Below are positions 32,561-40,063 of a stretch of 41,099 nucleotides of DNA, piece after piece. The position numbers were made by a program, and so were the translations under genes. The stretch's first letter is position 1; every line of letters starts with the position of its first letter. The notes beneath the pieces are model-generated. The model was not told the DNA's origin. It searched no databases and saw nothing but the letters and a program-made list of their open reading frames with translations. Origin of the DNA: a virus; IMG/VR virus record IMGVR_UViG_3300029258_001816, positions 1 to 41,099 of that record; one strand, 5' to 3'.

Positions 32561-32583
32561 CCCCCGACCCGAAAGGTCGAGGG
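32561..32583. terminator. Hairpin terminator after the 115-aa virion gene
   Basis: CCCCCGACC (32561-32569) pairs with GGTCGAGGG (32575-32583), loop CGAAA, one wobble. On the - strand it is followed by TTACTTGTTT. A nearly identical hairpin lies at 35772-35793. Confidence 0.65.
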
Positions 32584-32634
32584 CTACAAGTTGCCGGGGG
32601 CAGGGTTTTCTGCGCCCTCGTCAGGCGGACCAGA

Positions 32635-32982
32635 TCAGGTAGGCGCGACGACCACGGTGAGCGACTGGCCGATGGCCGAGGTGAGGCGCAGGACGGTGTC
32701 GTTGAGGGTAGCGGCCGCCCCGGCACAGGTCACGATGATCTTGTCCTCGAAGACCACGCTGGGGTCAGTGGCGGGAAGAGTGGCTTTGGCGTCACCTACA
32801 GCCGTTGCGGGGAGAGCGTCATTCGTGCCGTTGCTGACCGCAATGGTGGAGTTGGTGTTCCCAGTGGTGGTCACGCTGGAGAGGTGCCAGCTACCGTTGG
32901 GGAGGGTGATGGTGGCCGAGTTGCCCGTGCCGATCTGGTTGGTGAGGTCGATCGTGAACGTCGGGGAGAAGGTAGCAGCCAT
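32635..32982 (-). CDS. Small beta-rich virion-type protein (115 aa)
   Basis: A 115-aa Thr/Ala-rich protein starting MAATFSPTFTIDLTNQIGTG and ending SLTVVVAPT. The plan matches the 119-aa protein at 33449 (short start, IDIT or IDLT, N/GQTATIT, a glycine-containing middle, TVVV end), pointing to paralogy. A near-perfect GGAGGT site lies 5 nt before the ATG and a terminator follows, so high expression is expected. It is a decoration or minor capsid candidate. Confidence 0.63.
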   Translation of the reverse strand: MAATFSPTFTIDLTNQIGTGNSATITLPNGSWHLSSVTTTGNTNSTIAVSNGTNDALPATAVGDAKATLPATDPSVVFEDKIIVTCAGAAATLNDTVLRLTSAIGQSLTVVVAPT

Positions 32983-33116
32983 TTGGACCTCCTAAGGTCG
33001 TTGGCGGTGAAGTGAGAAACACAGAGGGAAGGGTGAAGAGGCCTCTGCTGCGCTCACGCAACCGGAGCCTAAGTGAGCGACAGCATCAGCCCAAGAACTT
33101 CGGGTCAGCGCGAGTG

Positions 33117-33449
33117 CTACACGACCTCAACTCTGACAGGTCGCGCCTTGGCGTCCACGGCGCGGCAGAGCAGTTGGCAGCGGCGCACGGGAGCCCCGGT
33201 CACCTCGATCTCGATGACGGCGGTCGCAGAGAACGTCGAAGCAGCAGGAGAAATCTCCGCGCCCTCAGGCCCCACGGAGGCGGCGCTCACGGTCCCGTTG
33301 AAGACCCGGACCGCGCAGCCCGGCTCTCCCTCGACGAGCACGCTCATCAGCTCGAACGCCTGGCCGATGTCGGTCACGCGCAGCCGCTTGCCGCCCTCGA
33401 CGGCCGCCTTCAGGTCTACGACGAAGACGTTCGAGTAGCGGCCGAGCAT
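33117..33449 (-). CDS. Small beta-rich virion-type protein (110 aa)
   Basis: A 110-aa protein beginning MLGRYSNVFVVDLK. It shares the pattern AFELMSVLVEGEPGCAVRV with AFELVHVAVTGSAGCVATV of the gene just upstream, so the two look like diverged duplicates. The start overlaps the upstream stop (TGATG). A beta-sandwich structural role is likely. Confidence 0.63.
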   Translation of the reverse strand: MLGRYSNVFVVDLKAAVEGGKRLRVTDIGQAFELMSVLVEGEPGCAVRVFNGTVSAASVGPEGAEISPAASTFSATAVIEIEVTGAPVRRCQLLCRAVDAKARPVRVEVV

Positions 33450-33808
33450 CACGCCACGACGACCGTGAGGACGTCAGCGTAGGCGTCGGGGTAGCGGGTG
33501 AACAGCGTCACGCGGGTCGCGTTCGCGTCAGCTACCTCGATGGTGAGCGCGTCTGCCGGAGTGAAGCTGGCGTTGACGTTGGTGATCGAGCACGAGTTGG
33601 TGGGATCGCCCCCACCCGGGAAGTGGTAGGTCGCGACAGCAGCGATGTTGCCGTTCTTCTTGACCGTCGCCACGCACCCGGCGGAACCGGTCACGGCCAC
33701 ATGCACCAACTCGAACGCGTCGAGAACGCTGGTGATCGTAGCGGTCTGCCCCGCGTTGATGGCAGAGGTGATGTCGATGATCCCACAAGGGCTGGCGCGG
33801 TTTGCCAT
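33449..33808 (-). CDS. Small beta-rich virion-type protein (119 aa)
   Basis: A 119-aa protein starting MANRASPCGIIDITSAINAG and ending ADVLTVVVA. The centre AFELVHVAVTGSAGCVATV is shared with the 110-aa neighbour, and the overall plan with the 115-aa protein. It heads a two-gene transcript, and the 87-bp gap upstream probably holds the promoter (a TAGAGT box is visible on the - strand). A capsid-surface role is plausible. Confidence 0.63.
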   Translation of the reverse strand: MANRASPCGIIDITSAINAGQTATITSVLDAFELVHVAVTGSAGCVATVKKNGNIAAVATYHFPGGGDPTNSCSITNVNASFTPADALTIEVADANATRVTLFTRYPDAYADVLTVVVA

Positions 33809-33895
33809 CAGAAGCTCCGGTTGATGAGGCGACTCTATCGCACAGGAGACAAGCAGTCAGAGTTGAAAGGGCACCTGCTGTGCCACAGACTTCGA

Positions 33896-35686
33896 TCAGA
33901 GGGTCGTCTTGTAGTAGTAGAACTCCTGGTGGCTCAGAGTCTCTCCCAGAGCGGCGTTGACCTCATCGCGGACCTTGCCTTCCCGGATGAGCTGCCGGAT
34001 CTCCTCCTTGCGAATGCGGGAGCGCTTCGGCTTCTGTGCCTTCGTGCCACCTGTCTTGCCTGTGACCCCCTTGCGGGTCCTGCCGTGCGCGATCCCCAAG
34101 GCCGTATCTACCGAGCAGTCGAGGATTTCAGCCATCGCTCGGAGAGACAGCTCTCCCTCGTCGTACAGATCCGAGCAAGTCTTGACGAGAGCCTCGTCGT
34201 TCGTGCGGCCACCGTACCAGCGCCACTTGGGTTCTGAGGCGGGGGCGAGTTCGACAGGAACGCTCTCCTGACGGTGCTTGACCACGTCGAGCATGTTCTC
34301 GCTACGAGTACCCCAAGCCAGATTCTCGGCCCGATTGTCTCGTTTGTCCCCGTTCAGGTGCCGCACATCGGTGTGTTCAGGCGACGGGGGGTCGCCGTGG
34401 AAGGCTTGGCAGACGAGCCGATGGACGAGCCGCGTCGAGGACTTCTCTCCGACCCGTCTTGTTATACCTACCGTTCGGTAACCTGTCGCCATCACGGTTC
34501 CGTCCAGCGTCGTGCCTCGCCAGGACCTCGTGTAGCTCTTGACTTCTCCGGTGTTCGACACCGTGTACCGCCCGCTGGTGCCCGAGACGCTGACTGTGAC
34601 CACCCCAGTGTTTTTCTTGAACACGAGCACCGGCTCGGTCCGAGGGCCCTGACCGTTCTTCCGCCCGAAGTGGTCCACCCCGACATGCAGCTTGTCCTCC
34701 TCAACGTACTCCAGCCCCGCCTGCCGGGCGCACCGGAGGACGGCCTCACGCCGAGCGTCGTCCACGTTGAGGACAAAGTGACCCCCTGGCTTGAGGACAT
34801 CGAAGCCTCGCTGGATGGTGGGCTGGAGGTACCGCTCGACCCACTCGGACTCCACGGGATAGTCGCGCCAGCACTGACCGGGCTCGTCGAAGTACCGCTC
34901 CTTATCGAAGTAGGGTGGAGAGGTGAACACCATGTCCACAGGGCAGGTCGGCCCTTCGACTTCGGACCCGTTCTCGATGATCTCCCCCCGGCCGGGGAGA
35001 AGCGTCCGCAGCTCTGCCGCAGTCAGCCTCGCGGGCTCGTTCGCGATGTAGCGGCCCTCAGGGTAGACCGCGTAGAAGCCCAGCATGCGGCCTCCGAACC
35101 CACCTGACGGATCCCACACGACGGGCCGAGGGTTGTCTCCGATCCACTCGCGGTAGATGGCGGCTGCGGGGACCGGCTTGAACAGGGAGGGCACCTTGCG
35201 CCCCGAGATGAGCCCCCGAAACAGGGCCTCTCGGGTGAAGTCCCACACCTCATCGTGCTTGTTCAGTCCGATCCTGTACGCGATGACCTGCTTCAACTTC
35301 TCCCAGTCTTGGCACGTCTCCAGCGCGCCGCCTTGCGTCTTCCAGTAGGCCGTGAAGTGCGCGCGCATCAGCTTCACTCCGACCCTGGACAATGACGAGA
35401 GCCGATCGTCACTTCGCGCCAAGACGGCTCCATTTCGGGCCTGGGCCAAGACCTCCTCCGAAGTCCCCGCGAAGCCGGGGTTGCGCCAGCCCCACCGTTC
35501 GATGTCCCGCTGGGCCAGATCGGTCAGCTCCGGAAGCACCTGCGCGACAAACGGCCCCAGATCCCACTTCCGAAGCTCCCGCGACTCCTCGGCGCTCAGG
35601 AGCACCTCATCTGTCCAGCACCACTCGGGGTCGGCGTAGAAGTTCCGCAGGCGTCGCCACACGGCATCCAACAGCTTCTCAGCCAT
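33896..35686 (-). CDS. DNA methyltransferase fused to an HNH endonuclease
   Basis: A 596-aa fusion. The first 190 residues are helical. A SAM-dependent methyltransferase follows: DPSGGFGGRM (about 191-200, motif I), TSPPYF (about 253-258, motif IV) and FDVLKPGGHFVLN. SPPY-type enzymes methylate exocyclic amino groups of DNA bases. At about 370-390 a NUMOD4-like YTVSNTGEVKSY begins, then an HNH_3-like domain (LVHRLVCQAF, DVRHLNGDKRDNRAENLAWG, about 415-460) typical of phage homing endonucleases. An HTH-like segment (LSLRAMAEILDCSVDTALG) and a basic C-terminus complete it. It could be a homing endonuclease fused in frame or a one-chain modification/cleavage protein. Confidence 0.88.
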   Translation of the reverse strand: MAEKLLDAVWRRLRNFYADPEWCWTDEVLLSAEESRELRKWDLGPFVAQVLPELTDLAQRDIERWGWRNPGFAGTSEEVLAQARNGAVLARSDDRLSSLSRVGVKLMRAHFTAYWKTQGGALETCQDWEKLKQVIAYRIGLNKHDEVWDFTREALFRGLISGRKVPSLFKPVPAAAIYREWIGDNPRPVVWDPSGGFGGRMLGFYAVYPEGRYIANEPARLTAAELRTLLPGRGEIIENGSEVEGPTCPVDMVFTSPPYFDKERYFDEPGQCWRDYPVESEWVERYLQPTIQRGFDVLKPGGHFVLNVDDARREAVLRCARQAGLEYVEEDKLHVGVDHFGRKNGQGPRTEPVLVFKKNTGVVTVSVSGTSGRYTVSNTGEVKSYTRSWRGTTLDGTVMATGYRTVGITRRVGEKSSTRLVHRLVCQAFHGDPPSPEHTDVRHLNGDKRDNRAENLAWGTRSENMLDVVKHRQESVPVELAPASEPKWRWYGGRTNDEALVKTCSDLYDEGELSLRAMAEILDCSVDTALGIAHGRTRKGVTGKTGGTKAQKPKRSRIRKEEIRQLIREGKVRDEVNAALGETLSHQEFYYYKTTL

Positions 35687-35710
35687 TCTCTTCTCCTGTG
35701 AGATGACGTA

Positions 35711-35739
35711 CTTGTATCACTCAGCGAGAAGCTGCACAA
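35711..35739 (-). promoter_or_regulatory. Promoter of the methyltransferase fusion
   Basis: On the - strand: TTGTGC, a 17-nt spacer and TGA-TACAAG, followed by a CAGGAG site before the ATG at 35686. It is a weaker relative of the extended -10 class. Confidence 0.45.
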
Positions 35740-35771
35740 CTCCGTACTACAAGACCCCCAAATGCGAAGAA

Positions 35772-35793
35772 CCCCCGACCTTTCGGTCGAGGG
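35772..35793. terminator. Hairpin terminator after the 225-aa virion gene
   Basis: CCCCCGACC (35772-35780), loop TTTC, GGTCGAGGG (35785-35793). TTCTTCG follows on the - strand and CTCTTGTCC on the + strand. It is nearly identical to 32561-32583. Confidence 0.7.
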
Positions 35794-35830
35794 CTCTTGT
35801 CCAAAGCGCCGCTTGAAGCGGCATTCTGGA

Positions 35831-36508
35831 TCAGCCGATCTCGATGACCGACTTGTAGTAGCCGAGAAGCACGACGCGAACGGCGATGCCGACGTTCGTC
35901 GGCAGAGCGGCGGTGCGCGAGCCGAAGTTCAGCTCGACCGAGAAGGTCGAGGAACCGGGCAGGGCGACCGGGTTCTTCCGGTACATCCAGATGCCGCCGT
36001 TGCCGTTGTTCAGCGAGCCGACCTGGTTGCCGGCGGAGTCAGCGACGGCACCGAAGATACCGCCGCCCGCACCAGCGAGCATCAGGGGGCAGATGAACAC
36101 CTTCGTCTGGGTGAAGTCCCAGGCGAGAATGCCGTTGTTGACGACGTTTGCGAGGCCGGAAGCGGCAGCGCTGGCGTCGGTGATGGGCTCACCGAAGTCG
36201 TCGTCGGTGGGGTCCCAGTGGATGACCTGACCGGCGACGCCGAAAACGTCGTAGGCCTGACCCGACGGGATGCGCCCCGCCTCCTTCAGGTTGGTCTCGC
36301 TCTGGGTGAGGCCGTTCGGGAAGCCCTGGCCCTGACCACCGAGCTGAGTCACGAACAGGCGGTTCACGCTGTTCTGGAGGTTCTGGGCCGCAACGGCCGA
36401 GCCGAAGGCGTGCGTCGAGTAGAGGGTGATCTCACCGAAGCGGAAGAGGTTCTTCGGGAGGGACTGCTGAACGTTCGAGGGGAAGCCCGAACCCTGGCTG
36501 ATCTGCAT
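35831..36508 (-). CDS. Major virion protein candidate (225 aa)
   Basis: A 225-aa protein, beta-rich at both ends and Gly/Ala-rich in the centre, beginning MQISQGSGFPSNVQQ and ending VGIAVRVVLLGYYKSVIEIG. It stands alone between an extended -10 promoter (36602-36610) and a strong terminator (35772-35793), with GGAG 6 nt before ATG 36508. That layout fits a single, highly expressed structural protein. The codons are strongly G/C-ending, as in other abundant proteins. I recognise no named capsid family, so it is a candidate only. Confidence 0.6.
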   Translation of the reverse strand: MQISQGSGFPSNVQQSLPKNLFRFGEITLYSTHAFGSAVAAQNLQNSVNRLFVTQLGGQGQGFPNGLTQSETNLKEAGRIPSGQAYDVFGVAGQVIHWDPTDDDFGEPITDASAAASGLANVVNNGILAWDFTQTKVFICPLMLAGAGGGIFGAVADSAGNQVGSLNNGNGGIWMYRKNPVALPGSSTFSVELNFGSRTAALPTNVGIAVRVVLLGYYKSVIEIG

Positions 36509-36601
36509 TGTGTACTCCAATGCGAAGGGATTGAGATGATGAGGGCGGATGCCCGGTAGATGGAAGAGGTTGCCACTGGCGGCTGGCCCCTTGACAGGCC
36601 C

Positions 36602-36610
36602 AGCCTACCA
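36602..36610 (-). promoter_or_regulatory. Extended -10 late promoter (TGGTAGGCT)
   Basis: Read on the - strand, TGG plus TAGGCT, just after the stop of the 579-aa gene and about 94 nt before ATG 36508. It is identical to the motif at 13619-13627. Confidence 0.5.
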
Positions 36611-36612
36611 GA

Positions 36613-38352
36613 TCACATCGCAGCCTGGCCAGCGAAAAGCATTCCAGCGTAGCTGGAGTCTGCTCCGTTCGCCGTCCCAGCCATGTTGGCCGTGTGGCCG
36701 GAGACGAACTCCGGGCTCTGGACAGGGAGCTGGGTCTTCAGCTCACGCTTCATCGTGATGATGGCTGCGCGGCGCATCTTCTTGATGAGGGCGAGGCGCT
36801 GCCTGGGGGGGAGGGCGGCGAGGCGCTGGAACTTCCTGAAGCCGATCAGCTTGATCAGCCAGCCCCAGCGGTGCCCACGACGACCCGCAAGGTGGGACGG
36901 AGCACCCGGAGATCCACCCATCGCGTTCAGGCGATGGGGAGGATGCCCGAAGCGGTTCATCCACTCTTCCGGCCCGGCGCAAGCTGCCTGGCCCTCTGCC
37001 ACATCGAGATCCGCCCCGGCGTGCTGAGCGTCGGCGAGCTCTGCACTTCCGTATGCCGAGGCGGCATCATCAAAAGGGGAGGAGAAGCCCCCGATCTCGT
37101 AGGCCATGCCGTCGCCGTAGTTGTCCATGGCGATCCCACCGAAGACACCCTCGTTGTCCAGGGCGATCCCACCGAAGACACCCTCGTTGTCCAGGGCGAT
37201 CCCGCCGAAGACACCGGCCATGTCGTCGCTGATCTCCTCGTCGAGCTCGTCCTCGTTCAGGTCGAGATCGCCCTCGCCGAGCATCCCGGTCATCTCAGCG
37301 ACCTGGAGCGCACCACCGGCAGCGGCCACACCGCCAGCCAGCAGGCCGAGGTACAGGCCAGCCTGACCGCCGACCGCAGCGGCAGCGCCGCCGAGGATCG
37401 CGCCGGCCAGCAGACCGGTGGAGGCGTAGGCGTACTCCTGGAGGTACTCACCCGCGACGGGGATGCGGGCGTAGACGTTCTCGCTGACCCAGGGCACGGC
37501 CTTGGCGTGGACGTAGGCACCGGCAGCGGCACCGACGGTCGCCACACCGGCCTTCATCGCGAGGCCACGGTAGTCCGGGTTGGTCAGGGCGAGACCGCCG
37601 AAGACGCGGGGGTTGCTGACCATGGTCAGCGCGCCCTCACGGCCCTTCACGATGTCCCAGGCCTCCTTGAGGCTGACACCGCGCTCCTGCTTGATCCGCA
37701 TCGCCATGGCGGCCATGGAGTTGCCGCCGCGACCGCTGCTCTTGCGCTTCGGAGCGGACTTCCAGGCGGCCTTCTGCTCGGCCCACGCCTGCTGGTGGGT
37801 GACGCCCGCTGCGCGGCGCTGGACGCGGCGCTTGTTGAACTCGCGAACGGCTGCGACGTCCACGGTGCTGTACGGCTGGCGGCCGAATGCGTTGGCCTTG
37901 TAGCGGTCGTTCTTCTTCCGCTTCAGGTAGTAGCGCCCGGCCTTGCTGCCCAGAGCCCGCTTGGCGTAGCCTACGGGCTTCGCGAAGCCCTGCTTGGAGG
38001 GCTTGCCGTAGCCGGCCTTCTGAAGGCCCATGGCGATGGCACGCTTGGCGTTGGCGTACTTCTGCTTCGTGGCCTTGCTCTGGGGGCCGGCAGCGATGGC
38101 GGCCGCGACCCGAGCACCCTTCTGGCCCTTCGGGGAGTAGATGTCGTACGCCTGCTTGATCTGCTTGGCGGACTTGCCGGAAGTGATCATGCCGACGACG
38201 TCGCCAATCGAGGCGCCTTTCTTGACGACGGCGCGAGCGGCAGCGTTGATGCGCCGACGGTCGTTCGGGTTGGTGAGTGCGAGACCCATGTCTTCGCTCC
38301 TTCTGGGGTTTGATACGAGAATCGCCCCAGACAGGGGCATGAAGTTGCTCAT
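36613..38352 (-). CDS. Large basic/membrane virion protein with tandem repeats (579 aa)
   Basis: The N-terminal 235 residues are very basic (VSNPRRSED, GRYYLKRKKNDRY) and contain two GVTHQQAW/GVSLKEAW helix motifs. A hydrophobic Gly/Ala segment (about 290-345) with two or three possible TM helices follows, then an acidic stretch (LDLNEDELDEEISDD). Next come tandem GVFGGIALDNE repeats (about 379-407) and a helical basic C-terminus (QRLALIKKMRRAAIITMK). GGAGAGG precedes ATG 38352. The design suggests a protein that spans or lines the virion membrane and touches DNA with its basic half. No family is recognised. Confidence 0.65.
   Translation of the reverse strand: MSNFMPLSGAILVSNPRRSEDMGLALTNPNDRRRINAAARAVVKKGASIGDVVGMITSGKSAKQIKQAYDIYSPKGQKGARVAAAIAAGPQSKATKQKYANAKRAIAMGLQKAGYGKPSKQGFAKPVGYAKRALGSKAGRYYLKRKKNDRYKANAFGRQPYSTVDVAAVREFNKRRVQRRAAGVTHQQAWAEQKAAWKSAPKRKSSGRGGNSMAAMAMRIKQERGVSLKEAWDIVKGREGALTMVSNPRVFGGLALTNPDYRGLAMKAGVATVGAAAGAYVHAKAVPWVSENVYARIPVAGEYLQEYAYASTGLLAGAILGGAAAAVGGQAGLYLGLLAGGVAAAGGALQVAEMTGMLGEGDLDLNEDELDEEISDDMAGVFGGIALDNEGVFGGIALDNEGVFGGIAMDNYGDGMAYEIGGFSSPFDDAASAYGSAELADAQHAGADLDVAEGQAACAGPEEWMNRFGHPPHRLNAMGGSPGAPSHLAGRRGHRWGWLIKLIGFRKFQRLAALPPRQRLALIKKMRRAAIITMKRELKTQLPVQSPEFVSGHTANMAGTANGADSSYAGMLFAGQAAM
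37131..37215 (-). repeat. Tandem 33-bp coding repeat (2.6 copies)
   Basis: Two identical 33-bp units (37131-37163, 37164-37196) and a partial third with one base change encode GVFGGIALDNE on the - strand. Adjacent copies without spacers rule out CRISPR. Confidence 0.9.
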
Positions 38353-38409
38353 GGCAGCCTCTCCGCGAGAGCAGGTCTGCTGCTCGATCAAACCTCGCAT
38401 CTTTTCCGT

Positions 38410-38420
38410 CTTGCTGCAAG
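38410..38420. promoter_or_regulatory. Palindromic operator candidate
   Basis: CTTGC-T-GCAAG, a perfect 11-bp palindrome in the divergent gap between the 579-aa gene and the ribbon-helix-helix gene. It may be bound by that regulator. Confidence 0.35.
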
Positions 38421-38440
38421 AATGTAAGGTTATTACCCAG

Positions 38441-38449
38441 TGCTACAAA
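38441..38449 (+). promoter_or_regulatory. Possible extended -10 of the regulator gene
   Basis: TGCTACAAA, with a second TGCTAC 13 nt downstream. GGAGAG and ATG 38468 follow. It departs from the late motif at the last base. Confidence 0.3.
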
Positions 38450-38467
38450 CACTGCTACGGAGAGCCC

Positions 38468-38809
38468 ATGGCAAAAGCGCACGTCGGCCACCACCTTCTC
38501 CGTGTGCGGATCCGAAAACGCATTTTCCGGCACCTCCAGGAGGTAGCGGACTACGAGTCCGACCGGACAGGGGAGCACGTCACGGTCTCAGACCTTGTCC
38601 GGCAGGCGTGCGTCAACCTGCTCGTGCTGCACGAGACCATGCGCTCGCTACACGAGCTCCCCGACCTGATGAACCCAGACCTCGACGACGAGGACTGGGA
38701 GGACCTGTTCGACGGCGCAGAAAAAGACGACGCGGAGGAGGAAGCTGATCTGGACGAGGAGCTGGCTTCTTTTCAGCCCTTCACGGTAGCGCCCCAGCGC
38801 TTGAACTGA
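38468..38809 (+). CDS. Ribbon-helix-helix-like regulator (113 aa)
   Basis: A 113-aa protein. Residues about 7-55 (LLRVRIRKRIFRHLQEVADY, then HVTVSDLVRQACVNLL) fit a ribbon-helix-helix DNA-binding fold of the CopG/Arc type, with the SDLVRQA helix. The C-terminal half is very acidic (DLDDEDWEDLF), perhaps a DNA mimic or activation surface. It is the only + strand gene in the 26-41 kb block and is divergent from the 579-aa gene. It may control the late - strand genes. Confidence 0.6.
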   Translation: MAKAHVGHHLLRVRIRKRIFRHLQEVADYESDRTGEHVTVSDLVRQACVNLLVLHETMRSLHELPDLMNPDLDDEDWEDLFDGAEKDDAEEEADLDEELASFQPFTVAPQRLN

Positions 38810-39427
38810 TCAGTCCTTCTTCGGCCAGAACATGATTCCCAGGCCGATCACAGCGGCGAGCGTCAGAGGAGCTGCCACCATGAACCAGGTCTTCGTGTAG
38901 AAGGGCTGAGAAGCCGGAAACGTCTCAACGGCCTGCGAGACGATCTCCTCCGCAGGGACGGACGCCGGTACCTGTGGCTTCTTGCTCCGCTCCCTCTTCA
39001 ACTTCGCGGAGGACACAGACTTGGCCTTGCCGCTCTTGATCGCGTCGATGATCGCGTTGTACGCCGTCGACCCCTTGCTGACCGAGATGTTCGTGCCGCC
39101 CTTCGGCGACATCACGATCGTCACGGCCTTGGTGCTGGCGTTGTAGAAGTAGGTGTAGCCGCTCTCCGCGTAGTTGCCGGTCTTGAGACCACTCGTAGAG
39201 GAGCCACCGGACTTGGGCGCGTCCGGGATGGAGGTGTAGGAGGTGTAGGTTCCCTTCGGCTTGCCCTCCTGCGCGGCGCGGAGGTCGGCGCAGGACACCT
39301 TGGCCCCCTTCTTTCCGAGGAGGCCGGCGTGGTCGGTACACGTCCCACCGATGACGCCTTCGTCAGCTCCCCCCTTTCCAGTGAGGTTGCTCCAGAAGCC
39401 GGCGTACTCTTGCTCGGAAATCGCCAT
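38810..39427 (-). CDS. Single-TM virion-type protein (205 aa)
   Basis: A soluble N-terminal region of about 170 residues, with two Cys (GTCTD, VSCAD), a Gly/Ser/Thr-rich centre and strands YTYFYNAS and VTIVMSPKG. One C-terminal TM helix (WFMVAAPLTLAAVIGLGIMFW) and KKD complete it. The tail-anchored topology suits a membrane-bound spike or internal protein. GGA is 7 nt before the ATG. It abuts the converging regulator gene. Confidence 0.6.
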   Translation of the reverse strand: MAISEQEYAGFWSNLTGKGGADEGVIGGTCTDHAGLLGKKGAKVSCADLRAAQEGKPKGTYTSYTSIPDAPKSGGSSTSGLKTGNYAESGYTYFYNASTKAVTIVMSPKGGTNISVSKGSTAYNAIIDAIKSGKAKSVSSAKLKRERSKKPQVPASVPAEEIVSQAVETFPASQPFYTKTWFMVAAPLTLAAVIGLGIMFWPKKD

Positions 39428-39430
39428 GGT

Positions 39431-40063
39431 TCAATCCGTGATGCCCGGATGGGGGCACGTGTAGTTGCCGCCTGCGAGCCACAGCCGGCCCTGGCTGTCG
39501 CAGCAGAGGACGGGGTAGTGAGCCGACTCCTCTCCCATCTTGTGGATGTAGTAGGAGGGGCCGTCGTCTTTCTTGTGGGTGTGGTAGACGAGAGCCGTCA
39601 TCACTCCGATGGGCTTGACGATCACGTTGGGGTAGTCATCCACCTTCCCGTGGCGCCCTCCGACCATCAGGGCGAGTTGCCCCAGCGGGAGGGCTGGCGC
39701 GCTGTTCTCATCGAAGAACCGCTCTGCCAGCTTTCCTGTCGCGGAAGGCGCGACCAGCAGGTAGAGCCGCTCGCTCGGATGCGCCGGATCGTAGGCGACG
39801 TAGGACCGACGTGCAACAGGACGCGCGAACTCGATCATCGTGTCCCGGACCCGTCTCGGGTTAACCTTCACGGGAGCCCGGAAGTGGACGCGGACGAGCC
39901 GACCGCACTCGATCATGTTCTCCGGCAGGTCCGCATCATCCCAGTCGATGACCTCTGCCGGCTCCTCGCCCCAGTGCCAGTCCGTATACATCTGGGCATA
40001 CTGCTTGGCGTAGTTCGCGGGAGACCGGCTGACCACGTTGATCTTCGGGTTGTAACGACTCAT
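39431..40063 (-). CDS. Hypothetical virion-type protein (210 aa)
   Basis: A 210-aa soluble protein beginning MSRYNPKINVVSRSP, with an early NP like its neighbours. The middle has VRVHFRAPVKVNPRRVRD, and the C-terminus has CCDSQGRLWLAGGNYTCPHPG, where three Cys and a His might bind metal. The start overlaps the upstream stop by 4 nt (ATGA). No family is recognised. Confidence 0.58.
   Translation of the reverse strand: MSRYNPKINVVSRSPANYAKQYAQMYTDWHWGEEPAEVIDWDDADLPENMIECGRLVRVHFRAPVKVNPRRVRDTMIEFARPVARRSYVAYDPAHPSERLYLLVAPSATGKLAERFFDENSAPALPLGQLALMVGGRHGKVDDYPNVIVKPIGVMTALVYHTHKKDDGPSYYIHKMGEESAHYPVLCCDSQGRLWLAGGNYTCPHPGITD

Noticed and set aside
37131-37215. Short direct repeats as a CRISPR array
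   Set aside because: Copies are adjacent without spacers and encode in-frame peptide repeats.
36694-38313. 539-aa + strand frame
   Set aside because: Opposite the 579-aa gene, which has a good start, membrane segments and coding repeats.
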